From: Allomuricauda sp. M10
GTDB taxonomy: Bacteria > Bacteroidota > Bacteroidia > Flavobacteriales > Flavobacteriaceae
Assembly: GCF_020782875.1 (NCBI RefSeq)
Contig: NZ_JAJGBN010000002.1
Span: forward strand, 558,001-622,000
Reading direction: 5' to 3'
DNA: 64,000 nucleotides
This document shows positions 34,813 through 44,608 of the stretch, piece by piece. Below the pieces are notes generated by a model. The model was not told the DNA's origin. It worked only from the letters and a program-made list of their open reading frames with translations, and did not search any database. Each line of letters opens with the position of its first letter. The first letter of the stretch is position 1. Position numbers and translations under genes: made by a program.

Positions 34813-37200
34813 ATGTTTAAGAACAACCTAAAAATAGCTTGGAGAAACCTTGTAAAAAGAAAGGGGTTCTCATTCATCAATATTCTAGGCCTTTCCATGG
34901 GGTTTGGGTGCAGTATTTTGATATTCCTTTTTGTTCAATATCACCTGCAGTTCGATAATTTCCATCAAAATGCAGACCGCATCTATCGGTTCAATACGGA
35001 AGAGCACCGTGACCTTATTGACTATGAGGCCGCCGTGCCCCCTGGTTTTGCCAATGCATTTAAACAGGATTATGACTATGCAGAAATCGTTGCCAAAAGT
35101 GCAGATCGGGGAAATTGGCTCATCACCTTGGATGAAAACGGAGCCAAAAAGCAGTTAAAGGCAGACATTGCCTTCACTGAAACCGGCTTCTTTAAAATTT
35201 TTAATTATCCCTTGGTGGATGGTTCCAACGCAGCCCCAATTTCGGAGCCCAATACTGCACTGATCACAGAGCAGATGGCCCAAAAGATGTTCGGGGGTGC
35301 GGACCCCATCAACAAAACCTTTGTGCTGGAAAACGATCAAACCATAAAGGTGACCGGGGTGCTAAAAGACTTTCCAAAGACCACATTGACGCAGGCCCAG
35401 GTTTTTCTTTCTTTCGATACCCTAAAAAGTTATGATGGTTTTATGTCGTCAGAAAGTTGGGGCGGCATCAATTCTTCGCTTCACTGTTATGCCCTCATGC
35501 GTCCTAACCAAGATATCCCCCAAATTGAGGAGCAACTGAAAGGGTACGTGCAAAAGTTCAGGCCCAATTCCAAAAACGTACACCACTACAAGCTTCAGGC
35601 ATTGAAGGACATTCATTTTGATGCACGCTACAGTGGTGGAATCGATGTTAAATCACTCTGGATATTTTCCCTGATCGGACTTTTCATATTGGTGGTGGCC
35701 AGTATCAACTTCATCAACATTTCAACGGCACAGTCCATTAACCGATCCAAAGAAGTTGGGGTACGCAAGGTTTTGGGCAGCTACAAGCGGGAGCTGTTCT
35801 GGCAATTTATGGCAGAAACCCTCATTGTTAGTGTGTTGGCCTTGGTGTTGGGAGCTGCCCTGTGTTTGCTGGTATTGCCCTCATTCAACACCGTTTTTGG
35901 GTTGGAGCTATCCTTTAAGGAATTGTTGGATATAAAGTTTTTAGGTTTTATAGTGCTGTTGTTGGGATTAGTCACCTTGCTGGCAGGGAGCTACCCTGGC
36001 GTACTTTTGGCCAGGATTGCACCCGTGTTGGCCCTCAAAAGAAAACTTTCCCATAACGATACAGGTGGCTACCTAACACGTAAGACACTCGTGGTGACCC
36101 AATTTGTCATTTCCATTGTACTGATCATCGGTTCCATTGTGGTCGGCAAACAATTAAAGTATGCCATCAAATCAGACTTGGGTTTTGCAAAAGATGGTAT
36201 AGTAATGGTTGAAATTCCCGAACAAATAGAAACGCCACAACTTCAAGGCTTGAAAGAGCGAATCCTTCAAAACTCAGGAGTTGAAAACCTTACGGCCTGT
36301 TTTGCTTCCCCTGGTGCCGGGGACAATAACTGGGGGACCAATGTCAATTTCGATAACCGCCCTGAACCTGAAGAGTTCAACATTCAAGTGAAGGGAGCTG
36401 ATAAAGATTATCTGGATGCCTTTGCCCTTGAACTGGTAGCCGGTCGTAATTTTTTTGAAAAGGACACGGTGGACGAAATGATCGTCAATGAGGAATTCAT
36501 GAGAAAAGTTGGCGTTAACGATCCCAATGAACTGCTTGGCAAAGAGATAAATGTAAGCAATGGTTTTGCAGTAGGTAAAATTGTTGGAGTAATTGCAGAC
36601 TTTCATGATGGGGATTTCCATCAAAAGATCAACCCCATTTTCATTGCACCTGTAACCCAGATCTATTCTGAACTTGCCATACAAATCAATATGGCCTCTG
36701 CTAAAAACGCATTACAACATATTGAAAATGAATGGTCTACCGCGTTTCCGGAATACGTTTTTGAATATGCCTTTTTGGATGATCGCGTAGCGGAACTGTA
36801 CCAGACTGAGCAACGTTTCCTATCGTTAATCGGCATCTTTTCTGGACTGGCCATTTTCATCGGATGTCTAGGCATCTACGGTCTCATCCTCTTCTTTGTG
36901 GTACAAAAAACCAAGGAAATCGGGATTAGAAAAGTATTGGGTGCCGGACTCTCCAGTCTCGTAGGATTGGTCATGCAGGATTTCCTGAAACTCATCCTTA
37001 TTGCCGGGGTCATTGCCACACCGATCGCCTGGTACTTTATGAGCCAATGGCTCGAAAATTTCGAGTATAGAACGCCCTTAAACTGGTGGATATTTGTGCT
37101 GGCGGTGGTCATCATCATGGCCATTACCTTGCTTACCATCAGTTACCAAGCCATTAAAGCGGCCATTGCCAACCCCGTTAAAAGCTTGCGCATAGAATAA
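34813..37200 (+). CDS. MacB/FtsX-like ABC permease 6 of 10
   Basis: A 795-residue paralogue. The open frame reaches back to 34675 inside permease 5, but the ATG at 34813 gives the array-typical start MFKNNLKIAWRNLVKRKGFS and is used here. Central block near residue 282 (LWIFSLIGLFILVVASINFINISTAQS), coupling segments KEVGVRKVLGS and KEIGIRKVLGA, final LNWWIF, ending NPVKSLRIE. The second periplasmic domain carries CFASPGAGDNNWGTNVNF near 500, with a cysteine at a position where permeases 1 to 5 have none that I can see. Composition is normal again after permease 5. Confidence 0.92.
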   Translation: MFKNNLKIAWRNLVKRKGFSFINILGLSMGFGCSILIFLFVQYHLQFDNFHQNADRIYRFNTEEHRDLIDYEAAVPPGFANAFKQDYDYAEIVAKSADRGNWLITLDENGAKKQLKADIAFTETGFFKIFNYPLVDGSNAAPISEPNTALITEQMAQKMFGGADPINKTFVLENDQTIKVTGVLKDFPKTTLTQAQVFLSFDTLKSYDGFMSSESWGGINSSLHCYALMRPNQDIPQIEEQLKGYVQKFRPNSKNVHHYKLQALKDIHFDARYSGGIDVKSLWIFSLIGLFILVVASINFINISTAQSINRSKEVGVRKVLGSYKRELFWQFMAETLIVSVLALVLGAALCLLVLPSFNTVFGLELSFKELLDIKFLGFIVLLLGLVTLLAGSYPGVLLARIAPVLALKRKLSHNDTGGYLTRKTLVVTQFVISIVLIIGSIVVGKQLKYAIKSDLGFAKDGIVMVEIPEQIETPQLQGLKERILQNSGVENLTACFASPGAGDNNWGTNVNFDNRPEPEEFNIQVKGADKDYLDAFALELVAGRNFFEKDTVDEMIVNEEFMRKVGVNDPNELLGKEINVSNGFAVGKIVGVIADFHDGDFHQKINPIFIAPVTQIYSELAIQINMASAKNALQHIENEWSTAFPEYVFEYAFLDDRVAELYQTEQRFLSLIGIFSGLAIFIGCLGIYGLILFFVVQKTKEIGIRKVLGAGLSSLVGLVMQDFLKLILIAGVIATPIAWYFMSQWLENFEYRTPLNWWIFVLAVVIIMAITLLTISYQAIKAAIANPVKSLRIE

Positions 37201-37230
37201 CACATCAAAAAACGACAAACTAAAAAGATC

Positions 37231-39663
37231 ATGTTCAAAAACAACCTAAAAATCGCCTGGAGAAGCCTAAAAAAACAGCCGTTCTTCACCTTCCTAAATA
37301 CATTTGGATTAGCTATAGGAATGGCTGGTGGGCTTTTGCTGGGACTTTACATTTATGACGAACTCAGCCACGATACCATGTTCGCAGATGCAGACCGCAT
37401 CTACAGGCTGAATGCCGATATGAAATTTGGGGGCAAAGAAGAAAAACTAGCAGAAGTTTCGGCCCCTATGGCACAAGCCATTATGAACGACATACCCGAT
37501 GTGGAACTCGTTACCCGTTTTAGGGGGGTGGGCAGTGTTTTCATCCGTCAGCAAGAAGCCAGAAGCAATGTTCGGGAAGCCTCGGTTACCTATGCCGATT
37601 CTACCGTCTTTAAAATGCTTGGTATCGAACTACTTCATGGGGATGCCAGAACAGCCCTAACCGAACCCAACACTTTGGTGATGACCAAAACGGCCGCAGA
37701 AAAACACTTCCCGATTGATCAGGCATTGGGCAAAACCGTGGTCTTGAACGATCAGGAAACGTACACCGTCTCTGGAATCATTGAAGATTTGCCTGAAAAT
37801 TCCTTTTTAAAGGATCGGGGCATTTTCCTTTCCATGGCCGGCTATGAAGACGCTCAACTGGCCGAATGGGGCAACCACAATTACTATACTTTGATCAAAT
37901 TGATTCCCGGTGCCAAGGTGGAGAACATTCAAGAAGGGCTGCAGAGTATGGTTGGAAAATATTTGATTCCCTATGCGCAGAGGTTCTTCCCGGGTATTAC
38001 GGAGCAACAGTTCATTGACTCTGGCAACTATATGTATTATTCCACCATTGCACTAACCGATGTTCATTTACATTCTAAACGGAGTCCGGAATTCAGTGCG
38101 GTAAGCGATATCAAGAACGTGTATATCCTTGGGGCAATTGCCTTGATATTATTGGTTTTGGCAAGTGTCAACTTTATGAACCTGTCCACCGCGCATTCAC
38201 TAAAAAGGGCCAAAGAGGTCGGTATTCGAAAAACGTTAGGCTCGCAGCGAAGCAGCTTGATCGGACAATTCTTGACCGAATCCGGATTGATTGCCTTGGG
38301 TTCTTTGGTGTTTGCCATTATAATTGCCGCAGTGGCCATGCCCTTTTACAACGAACTTAGTGGCAAGGACCTATCCATACCATTCGCTAGTCCGTTTTTT
38401 TGGTTGACCTTGCTATTGGCTGCATTGGCCCTCGGGGTTTTATCGGGAAGCTATCCTGCTCTATTCATGTCTCGTTTTGTAGCAGCTAAAGTGCTTAAGG
38501 GACAAGGGGATAATGCCATCGGGGGAGGGCGCGTTCGCAATGCGCTCGTAATCCTTCAATTTTCCATCTCGGTATTCCTGATCATGGGTACTTTGACCGT
38601 TTTCCAGCAATTGCAATATATCCAAGGAAAAGACCTTGGTTACGCCAAGGATGAGGTATTGATCATACAGGGTGTTAATGCCTTGGAAGGTAAAAAGACC
38701 GCCTTCAAGGATGCCGTTTTAAGGTTAAGTCAAGTGAATACCGCTTCTCTGAGCAGTTACCTTCCCACCCCTTCGTCCCGAAGCAGTGGTACTTTTTTAC
38801 GTGCCGAAGACCAAAGCATGGAGAAGGCCCTGAATATGCAACAATGGCAGGTAGATGAGGACTATCTTTCTACCATTGGCATTTCCATGGTGGCAGGAAG
38901 AAATTTTGATACAGATCATTTTGCAAGCGATTCCTCTGCCATTCTTTTAAATGAAAAAGCTGTGGCCATTTTGGGTAAAACTCCCGAAGAGGTGATTGGC
39001 TCGCAATTCGTCAATGATTTTCAGGATGGCTCCATCATAACCGTGGTTGGCGTAATTAAAGATTTTCATTTTGAATCCCTTCGGGATGAAGTATCTGCCC
39101 TTGGGTTATTTTACGGTGCCGATTATGCCAGTAATCTGGCCATAAAATTGCATGGTGGCGATGTTGCCCGAACGATTTCCGAGATTGAAACCATTTGGCG
39201 TGACCTTGCCCCGTCACAGCCCTTTGAACATTATTTTATGGACGATTCCTTCAACACCAGCTACGAAGCTGAACAGCGATTGGGACAAATCTTCATGATC
39301 TTTACCGTGCTTTCCATCATGATTGCCTGTTTAGGCTTACTTGGCTTGGCCGCCTTCAATGCACAAAAACGCGTGAAGGAAATTGGGGTGCGTAAGGTGT
39401 TGGGCGCCGGGGTCGGACAAATTGTATATCGCCTTTCCATGGATTTCCTAAAACTTGTAGGCCTCTCCGTGGTCATCGCCCTTCCTTTGGGATGGTATGC
39501 CATGGACCGATGGTTACAGGATTTCTCGTACCATATCAACATCCCTTGGTGGATTTTTGCCCTATCAGCATTGATGGCCGTAGGGGTTGCCCTTTTAACG
39601 GTAAGCTATCAAAGTATAAAGGCGGCTATCGTAAATCCAGTAAAAAGTCTCAGATCGGAATAA
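37231..39663 (+). CDS. MacB/FtsX-like ABC permease 7 of 10
   Basis: An 810-residue paralogue beginning MFKNNLKIAWRSLKKQPFFT and ending NPVKSLRSE. The central block is near residue 297 (ILGAIALILLVLASVNFMNLSTAHS), with coupling segments KEVGIRKTLGS and KEIGVRKVLGA, and final IPWWIF. The first periplasmic domain is a little longer than average and includes YLIPYAQRFFPGITEQQFIDSG near 250, a segment whose YLIPYAQRF part recalls YVIPAYMKR of permease 3, so these two may be closer relatives. The second periplasmic domain has SLSSYLPTPSSRSSGTF near 512. Confidence 0.92.
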   Translation: MFKNNLKIAWRSLKKQPFFTFLNTFGLAIGMAGGLLLGLYIYDELSHDTMFADADRIYRLNADMKFGGKEEKLAEVSAPMAQAIMNDIPDVELVTRFRGVGSVFIRQQEARSNVREASVTYADSTVFKMLGIELLHGDARTALTEPNTLVMTKTAAEKHFPIDQALGKTVVLNDQETYTVSGIIEDLPENSFLKDRGIFLSMAGYEDAQLAEWGNHNYYTLIKLIPGAKVENIQEGLQSMVGKYLIPYAQRFFPGITEQQFIDSGNYMYYSTIALTDVHLHSKRSPEFSAVSDIKNVYILGAIALILLVLASVNFMNLSTAHSLKRAKEVGIRKTLGSQRSSLIGQFLTESGLIALGSLVFAIIIAAVAMPFYNELSGKDLSIPFASPFFWLTLLLAALALGVLSGSYPALFMSRFVAAKVLKGQGDNAIGGGRVRNALVILQFSISVFLIMGTLTVFQQLQYIQGKDLGYAKDEVLIIQGVNALEGKKTAFKDAVLRLSQVNTASLSSYLPTPSSRSSGTFLRAEDQSMEKALNMQQWQVDEDYLSTIGISMVAGRNFDTDHFASDSSAILLNEKAVAILGKTPEEVIGSQFVNDFQDGSIITVVGVIKDFHFESLRDEVSALGLFYGADYASNLAIKLHGGDVARTISEIETIWRDLAPSQPFEHYFMDDSFNTSYEAEQRLGQIFMIFTVLSIMIACLGLLGLAAFNAQKRVKEIGVRKVLGAGVGQIVYRLSMDFLKLVGLSVVIALPLGWYAMDRWLQDFSYHINIPWWIFALSALMAVGVALLTVSYQSIKAAIVNPVKSLRSE

Positions 39664-39673
39664 ACCACTAACC

Positions 39674-42124
39674 ATGATATTGAACAATTTAAAAATAGCC
39701 TGGAGAAGTATTTTAAAGAACAAACTCTTTTCCTTCATCAATGTAATAGGGCTTTCTATTGGCCTTTGTGCAGCTATGGTCATCGGGGCCATTGTGTACT
39801 ATGATTTCTCTTTTGATAAGTTTCATACAGACGGAGACCGCATTTATCGCATAGTATCCGTGTTCAAATCCAAGGAAGGGGAATTCTCCAACCGGGGTGT
39901 GGCGGTCCCTTTGATGCGGACTTTTCAGGAAGGGGTTGCGGGTGTGGAAGTAACCGCTCCTTTCATGAACACTACTTTTTACAAGGTGCAGAACAGGGAG
40001 GCCAATCTGGATTTCAAGGATATTGAAAACTCCATTATGGCCGATGATGCTTACTTTGAGTTGTTCCAATATGAATGGTTGGCCGGTGATAAGGCAACTG
40101 CACTTTCCGGCCCTGGACAGGTAGTACTCTCGCAAAAAAAAGCTGAAATCTATTTTCCACATACCCAAATGGCCAACGTGGTGGGGAGGACCCTTGTGTA
40201 CAACGATTCCATTCCCGTTAAGGTAACCGGTGTAGTGGCCGACTTTAAGGAAAAGAGCGATTTGAACTTTACCGAGTTCATGTCCATGGCATCGGCGAAA
40301 ATTTTCGATGAGCAGGACATCACCACAAGCGACCAATGGAACAGCACCAGTTCAGGGGACCAACTGTTCATCAAAGTAGCGGATTTGTCTCGATTGAACG
40401 AAATACAGTCCCGATTGGATGCCTTGGCCTTGGAACATAAAAACATGGAACCTTGGGCCGTTGATGATGATCGTTTGTTTGTTTTACAGCCCCTTTCGGA
40501 AATCCATTTTGGAGGTAAATACGGGGATTTTCCCTTCAATAATTCAGAGCATGTTGCCAGCATGTCGGTACTTAAAAGTCTAGCTTTTGTTGCCCTTTTC
40601 CTATTGCTTTTGGGCTGTGCCAACTTCATCAATTTAAATTCTGCCCAAGCGTTGACCAGGGCAAAGGAAATAGGGATCCGTAAAACCTTGGGCAGCTCTA
40701 AAAAACAAGTGGTGCGTCAGTTTTTGGGCGAAACGTTGATCTTGACCTCCTTGGCTGCAGTAGTTTCCTTGTTCTTGGCCCCATTGCTTTTACAGCAGTT
40801 TATGGATTTTCTTCCTTCCGGAATCAATCTTGGGGTTCTCTTTAGCCCACAGGGAATTTTAGGAATTGTTCTGTTGATTTTAGTGGTGAGCATCCTTTCC
40901 GGTTTTTATCCCGCCTTTGTATTATCTAGGTTCAAACCAGTATCTGTGCTAAAGGGCCAATTTGTCAAAGGTGACAAGGGAGTTCGTTTAAGAAAGACCC
41001 TGACTGTATTCCAATTTGTTGTGGCCCAGGTTTTTGTGATATCTACCATGTTGGTTGGCAAGCAGTTGTACTACGTCATGAACAAGGACATGGGGATTAA
41101 AACAGATGCCATTGCCTACGTGAACCTTCCGTGGAACAACAACACCGAACAGAAAAAGGAACGCCTTTTGGAAAGAATCAAAGAGATCAAAGGGCTTTCC
41201 AATGTTAGTTGGGCCAACAATCCGCCAGCTTCCAATAGCGTGTCGTCTACCATGTTGACCTATTTTCAAGATGGAGCGGAAATGCACCAGGAAACCGAAA
41301 TTCTCTGGGGCGATATCAACTATTTAAAAACCTATAACATTCCCATACTTTCCGGTAGGGAACGATTGAACGATAGTATTCAAGAGTATGTGGTAAACGA
41401 GGCATTTGCCAAGGCGTTGGGATTCCAAGAGCCTTCGGAAGTAGTGGGAACCATGTTAAAATTGGATACCATGAACATCCCAGTAGTAGGGTTGATGAAG
41501 GATTTCAACCAACGATCCCTTAAATCGGACATTCGGCCCCTTGCCCTGACCGGCAATTGGAAAAACCGAAGCTTTTCTATGATCAATTCCATTCATTTTG
41601 ATTTGGGCAACAATTCCGAACAATGGTCGGAATCCATCGAACAAGTAGAGAATGCCTGGGCTGCTGTATATCCTGATGAAGAAGTAAAAGTGAAGTTCAT
41701 GGATGAGATCGTACAAGGCTTTTACAGAAAGGAGAAGAGTACCGTTCAATTGTTGAAATGGGCCACGGGATTGGCCATATTGATCAGCTGTATGGGACTT
41801 TTGGGGCTCGTGGTCTATACCACGGAACGACGCATCAAGGAAATTGGGGTCCGTAAAGTTTTGGGCGCCAATTTGGCCCAATTGAATATGTTGCTGTGCA
41901 AGGAATTTCTTCTTTTGGTAGGTATCGCTTTTGTCCTTTCCGTGCCCATTGCCTGGTACCTGATTGAAGAATGGATCCAAGGCTTCGCTTATAAAACTAC
42001 CCTTAGTTGGTGGGTGTTCATGTCCAGTGGTGTTGGAATGGTCTTGGTGGCTTTGGCGGTCATCGGAACTAGAACCTATAGAACGGCGAACATTAATCCG
42101 GTGGAAAGTTTGAGGTCGGAATGA
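39674..42124 (+). CDS. MacB/FtsX-like ABC permease 8 of 10
   Basis: An 816-residue paralogue, the longest in the array, beginning MILNNLKIAWRSILKNKLFS and ending NPVESLRSE. The central block near residue 297 reads FVALFLLLLGCANFINLNSAQALTRAKEIGIRKTLGS. The second coupling segment is KEIGVRKVLGA. The last helix ends VIGTRTYRTANINPVESL instead of the usual SFQAIKAA, a trait shared in part with permease 10 (GTRTVKAA). The second periplasmic domain has SWANNPPASNSVSSTMLTYF near 515. It starts only ten bases after permease 7. Confidence 0.92.
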   Translation: MILNNLKIAWRSILKNKLFSFINVIGLSIGLCAAMVIGAIVYYDFSFDKFHTDGDRIYRIVSVFKSKEGEFSNRGVAVPLMRTFQEGVAGVEVTAPFMNTTFYKVQNREANLDFKDIENSIMADDAYFELFQYEWLAGDKATALSGPGQVVLSQKKAEIYFPHTQMANVVGRTLVYNDSIPVKVTGVVADFKEKSDLNFTEFMSMASAKIFDEQDITTSDQWNSTSSGDQLFIKVADLSRLNEIQSRLDALALEHKNMEPWAVDDDRLFVLQPLSEIHFGGKYGDFPFNNSEHVASMSVLKSLAFVALFLLLLGCANFINLNSAQALTRAKEIGIRKTLGSSKKQVVRQFLGETLILTSLAAVVSLFLAPLLLQQFMDFLPSGINLGVLFSPQGILGIVLLILVVSILSGFYPAFVLSRFKPVSVLKGQFVKGDKGVRLRKTLTVFQFVVAQVFVISTMLVGKQLYYVMNKDMGIKTDAIAYVNLPWNNNTEQKKERLLERIKEIKGLSNVSWANNPPASNSVSSTMLTYFQDGAEMHQETEILWGDINYLKTYNIPILSGRERLNDSIQEYVVNEAFAKALGFQEPSEVVGTMLKLDTMNIPVVGLMKDFNQRSLKSDIRPLALTGNWKNRSFSMINSIHFDLGNNSEQWSESIEQVENAWAAVYPDEEVKVKFMDEIVQGFYRKEKSTVQLLKWATGLAILISCMGLLGLVVYTTERRIKEIGVRKVLGANLAQLNMLLCKEFLLLVGIAFVLSVPIAWYLIEEWIQGFAYKTTLSWWVFMSSGVGMVLVALAVIGTRTYRTANINPVESLRSE

Positions 42125-42163
42125 TTTTCTTCCGCCCTTCATAAACAAACAAAAACTTAAAGC

Positions 42164-44581
42164 ATGTATAAACTCTATCTAAAAATAGCGAGTCGATACC
42201 TCTTCAAGAACAAATTGTATTCTTTCATCAACATCTTTGGGTTGACTGTTGGGATTGCTTCCTTCATACTCATCATGTTGTATGTGAACCATGAGCACAG
42301 TTATGACAAATTTGAAGGCTCCGACCGCGTGTATCGCGTATACATGGACTACCTTGAAGGTGGAAAATATGTCCCTGGAGATGCCAATGCCTACATTTTA
42401 AGTGGCCCCGCGCTCCAAGAGCAGTTTCCCGAGATTGAGGAATTTGCAAGGCTGAGGCGATTGGGTGAAGTGGTGCTGTTGCACGATGACGGGATTTTTG
42501 ACCATAATACCGCTTCCTTGGCAGACCCTACATATTTTGATGTCTTTGATCGCTCTTTGGAAAAAGGGGATATTGCCAATGCCTTGAGTGAGCCCTATTC
42601 CATTGTACTGAGCACCGCTTTGTCAAAAAAAATCTTTGGTGATGCAGACCCCCTAGGAAAGACCTTGAAAATTGCAGGATCGGGTGACTTGTTGTTTACC
42701 GTAACGGGGACAATGGACAACAAAGGGTACAATACCCATTTAAAAAACGATTTTCTGGTTTCCTTCAAAACCTTTTATACCTGGGAAAGATTTAAACAGG
42801 ATTGGGATTATACGTGGAACCAAAATGCATATTTCACCTATATAAAGGTTGACAAAAATGCCGATATTGCCCAGTTGGGACAAAAAATCATGGACTATGT
42901 CCCAGAGGGGCTGAAAAACGAAAGACACCATATTGAACCCATTGAGGATATACACCTGAATTCCAACAAACCCTATGAGGCAGAAACCAACGGTAACGGC
43001 AACAATGTTAGGTTTTTGGCCATTATCGCCTTTATTACTTTACTGCTCTGTTGGATGAATTACATGAACCTTTCCAGTAGTAAATCGTTGGAAAGGGCCA
43101 AGGAAGTAGGCATCAGAAAAGTGGTTGGGGCCAAAAAACCTCAACTGGCCCTTCAGTTTCTTTTGGAGTCGGCCCTTTTGAATTTTGTCGCCATTATTCT
43201 TGCCATGTTGAGTGTTTATATTCTGCTCCCAAGTTTTAATGACCTGGTGGAACAAGATTTAGGGTTGGATAAGGCACAATTGATGTCCCTTTTGCCCTAT
43301 TTGGCCATTATGTTGGTCGGTGCTTCATTGGCCGCTTTTTATCCCGCATTTGTACTCACCCGGTTCAACCCCACCAAGGCCCTCAAAGGAAAGGCACAGA
43401 CCTCTTCAGGGGGAGCATTCTTTATCAAATCCCTGGTCGTGTGTCAGTTCGTGGCCACTATCGCCTTGTTGATCGGCACCTTTGTGGCCAATAAGCAGAT
43501 CCATTTTCTCAAAAACCGCCCCATTGGGGCCAATTTGGAACCTGTCATCGCCTTAAAGGGGCAGGTGCTCAACAAAACATCCGACTCATTGTTCAATATG
43601 AGTTTTGATGCCTTTGAGGATGAGCTCAGGAAAATCCCCTACATCGCAGAGGTCACAGGAGCTGGAACCTACCCAGGAGATTCTTTTGACAATTTAAATT
43701 CCAATATGGGGATTACGTTCCCTAATGGGAAAACAGATGAAAAGCATATCTGGTACAACTATAGTGTCGGGGCCGAATATTTTGATGTAATGGGAATGGA
43801 ATTTGTTGCCGGAGGACCATTCATACAAACCAGTCAAAAATCGAGCAACAATGTCGTGATCAATGAAAAGATGGTGCATTTCATGGAGGTCACCGATGTG
43901 GAAAGTATTGTTGGAAAAACCATTAACTATTGGGGAGCAGATTGGACCGTGGCCGGGGTAATCAAAGATTACAACCATTCTGGAATGAAGTCCCCTGTGG
44001 TGCCAATGGTCATACGACATACAAGAAATTCCCAGAACGTTTTGGTGAAATTGGACAGGAAGGCCATGACCATGGGAAATACCGAAAAGGCTTTGGATGA
44101 CATGAACAGGATATGGCATCAGATTTTTCCGGTAAGCACCTACAACTACACCTTTTTGGATCAGAAATATGAGGCACTCTTTAAAGATGAACAGAAGTTT
44201 GCCAAGGCCTTTCAGCTTTTTACCGTGCTTGCCATTCTAATTGCCTCCTTGGGATTGTTCGGGCTAACATCATATACCTGCTTACAACGTACAAAGGAAA
44301 TTGGGATCAGAAAGGTAAACGGAGCGACCATTACCCAAATTCTTTCCCTATTGAACAAGGATTTTGTGAAGTGGGTCGGGCTGGCCTTTGTCATTGCTGT
44401 TCCCGTTGCATGGTATGCCATGGACAAATGGCTCAGTGTTTTTGCCTATAAAACCCCTTTGAGTTGGTGGGTCTTTGCATTGGCAGGAATATTGGCCTTA
44501 ATGATTGCGCTCCTTACCGTAAGCTGGCAAAGTCTTAAGGCGGCCATGACCAACCCAGTGGAATCCCTTAGATCCGAATAA
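42164..44581 (+). CDS. MacB/FtsX-like ABC permease 9 of 10
   Basis: An 805-residue paralogue and the most divergent at the N terminus: it opens MYKLYLKIASRYLFKNKLYS, with IASRYL in place of the IAWRNL/IAWRSL of the others. The central block near residue 284 (AIIAFITLLLCWMNYMNLSSSKS) and the coupling segments KEVGIRKVVGA and KEIGIRKVNGA also vary, the latter with Asn replacing Leu. It ends NPVESLRSE like permease 8, and the final block is LSWWVF. The second periplasmic domain includes GAGTYPGDSFDNLNSNMGI near 500. The full eight-helix plan is intact. Confidence 0.92.
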   Translation: MYKLYLKIASRYLFKNKLYSFINIFGLTVGIASFILIMLYVNHEHSYDKFEGSDRVYRVYMDYLEGGKYVPGDANAYILSGPALQEQFPEIEEFARLRRLGEVVLLHDDGIFDHNTASLADPTYFDVFDRSLEKGDIANALSEPYSIVLSTALSKKIFGDADPLGKTLKIAGSGDLLFTVTGTMDNKGYNTHLKNDFLVSFKTFYTWERFKQDWDYTWNQNAYFTYIKVDKNADIAQLGQKIMDYVPEGLKNERHHIEPIEDIHLNSNKPYEAETNGNGNNVRFLAIIAFITLLLCWMNYMNLSSSKSLERAKEVGIRKVVGAKKPQLALQFLLESALLNFVAIILAMLSVYILLPSFNDLVEQDLGLDKAQLMSLLPYLAIMLVGASLAAFYPAFVLTRFNPTKALKGKAQTSSGGAFFIKSLVVCQFVATIALLIGTFVANKQIHFLKNRPIGANLEPVIALKGQVLNKTSDSLFNMSFDAFEDELRKIPYIAEVTGAGTYPGDSFDNLNSNMGITFPNGKTDEKHIWYNYSVGAEYFDVMGMEFVAGGPFIQTSQKSSNNVVINEKMVHFMEVTDVESIVGKTINYWGADWTVAGVIKDYNHSGMKSPVVPMVIRHTRNSQNVLVKLDRKAMTMGNTEKALDDMNRIWHQIFPVSTYNYTFLDQKYEALFKDEQKFAKAFQLFTVLAILIASLGLFGLTSYTCLQRTKEIGIRKVNGATITQILSLLNKDFVKWVGLAFVIAVPVAWYAMDKWLSVFAYKTPLSWWVFALAGILALMIALLTVSWQSLKAAMTNPVESLRSE

Positions 44582-44608
44582 AAAACATCAAATCAAAAAA
44601 CCAAAATC

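Noticed and set aside
41456..42148. A 230-codon minus-strand frame under permease 8
   Set aside because: Antisense to a conserved permease end; similar shadows occur under several other permeases.
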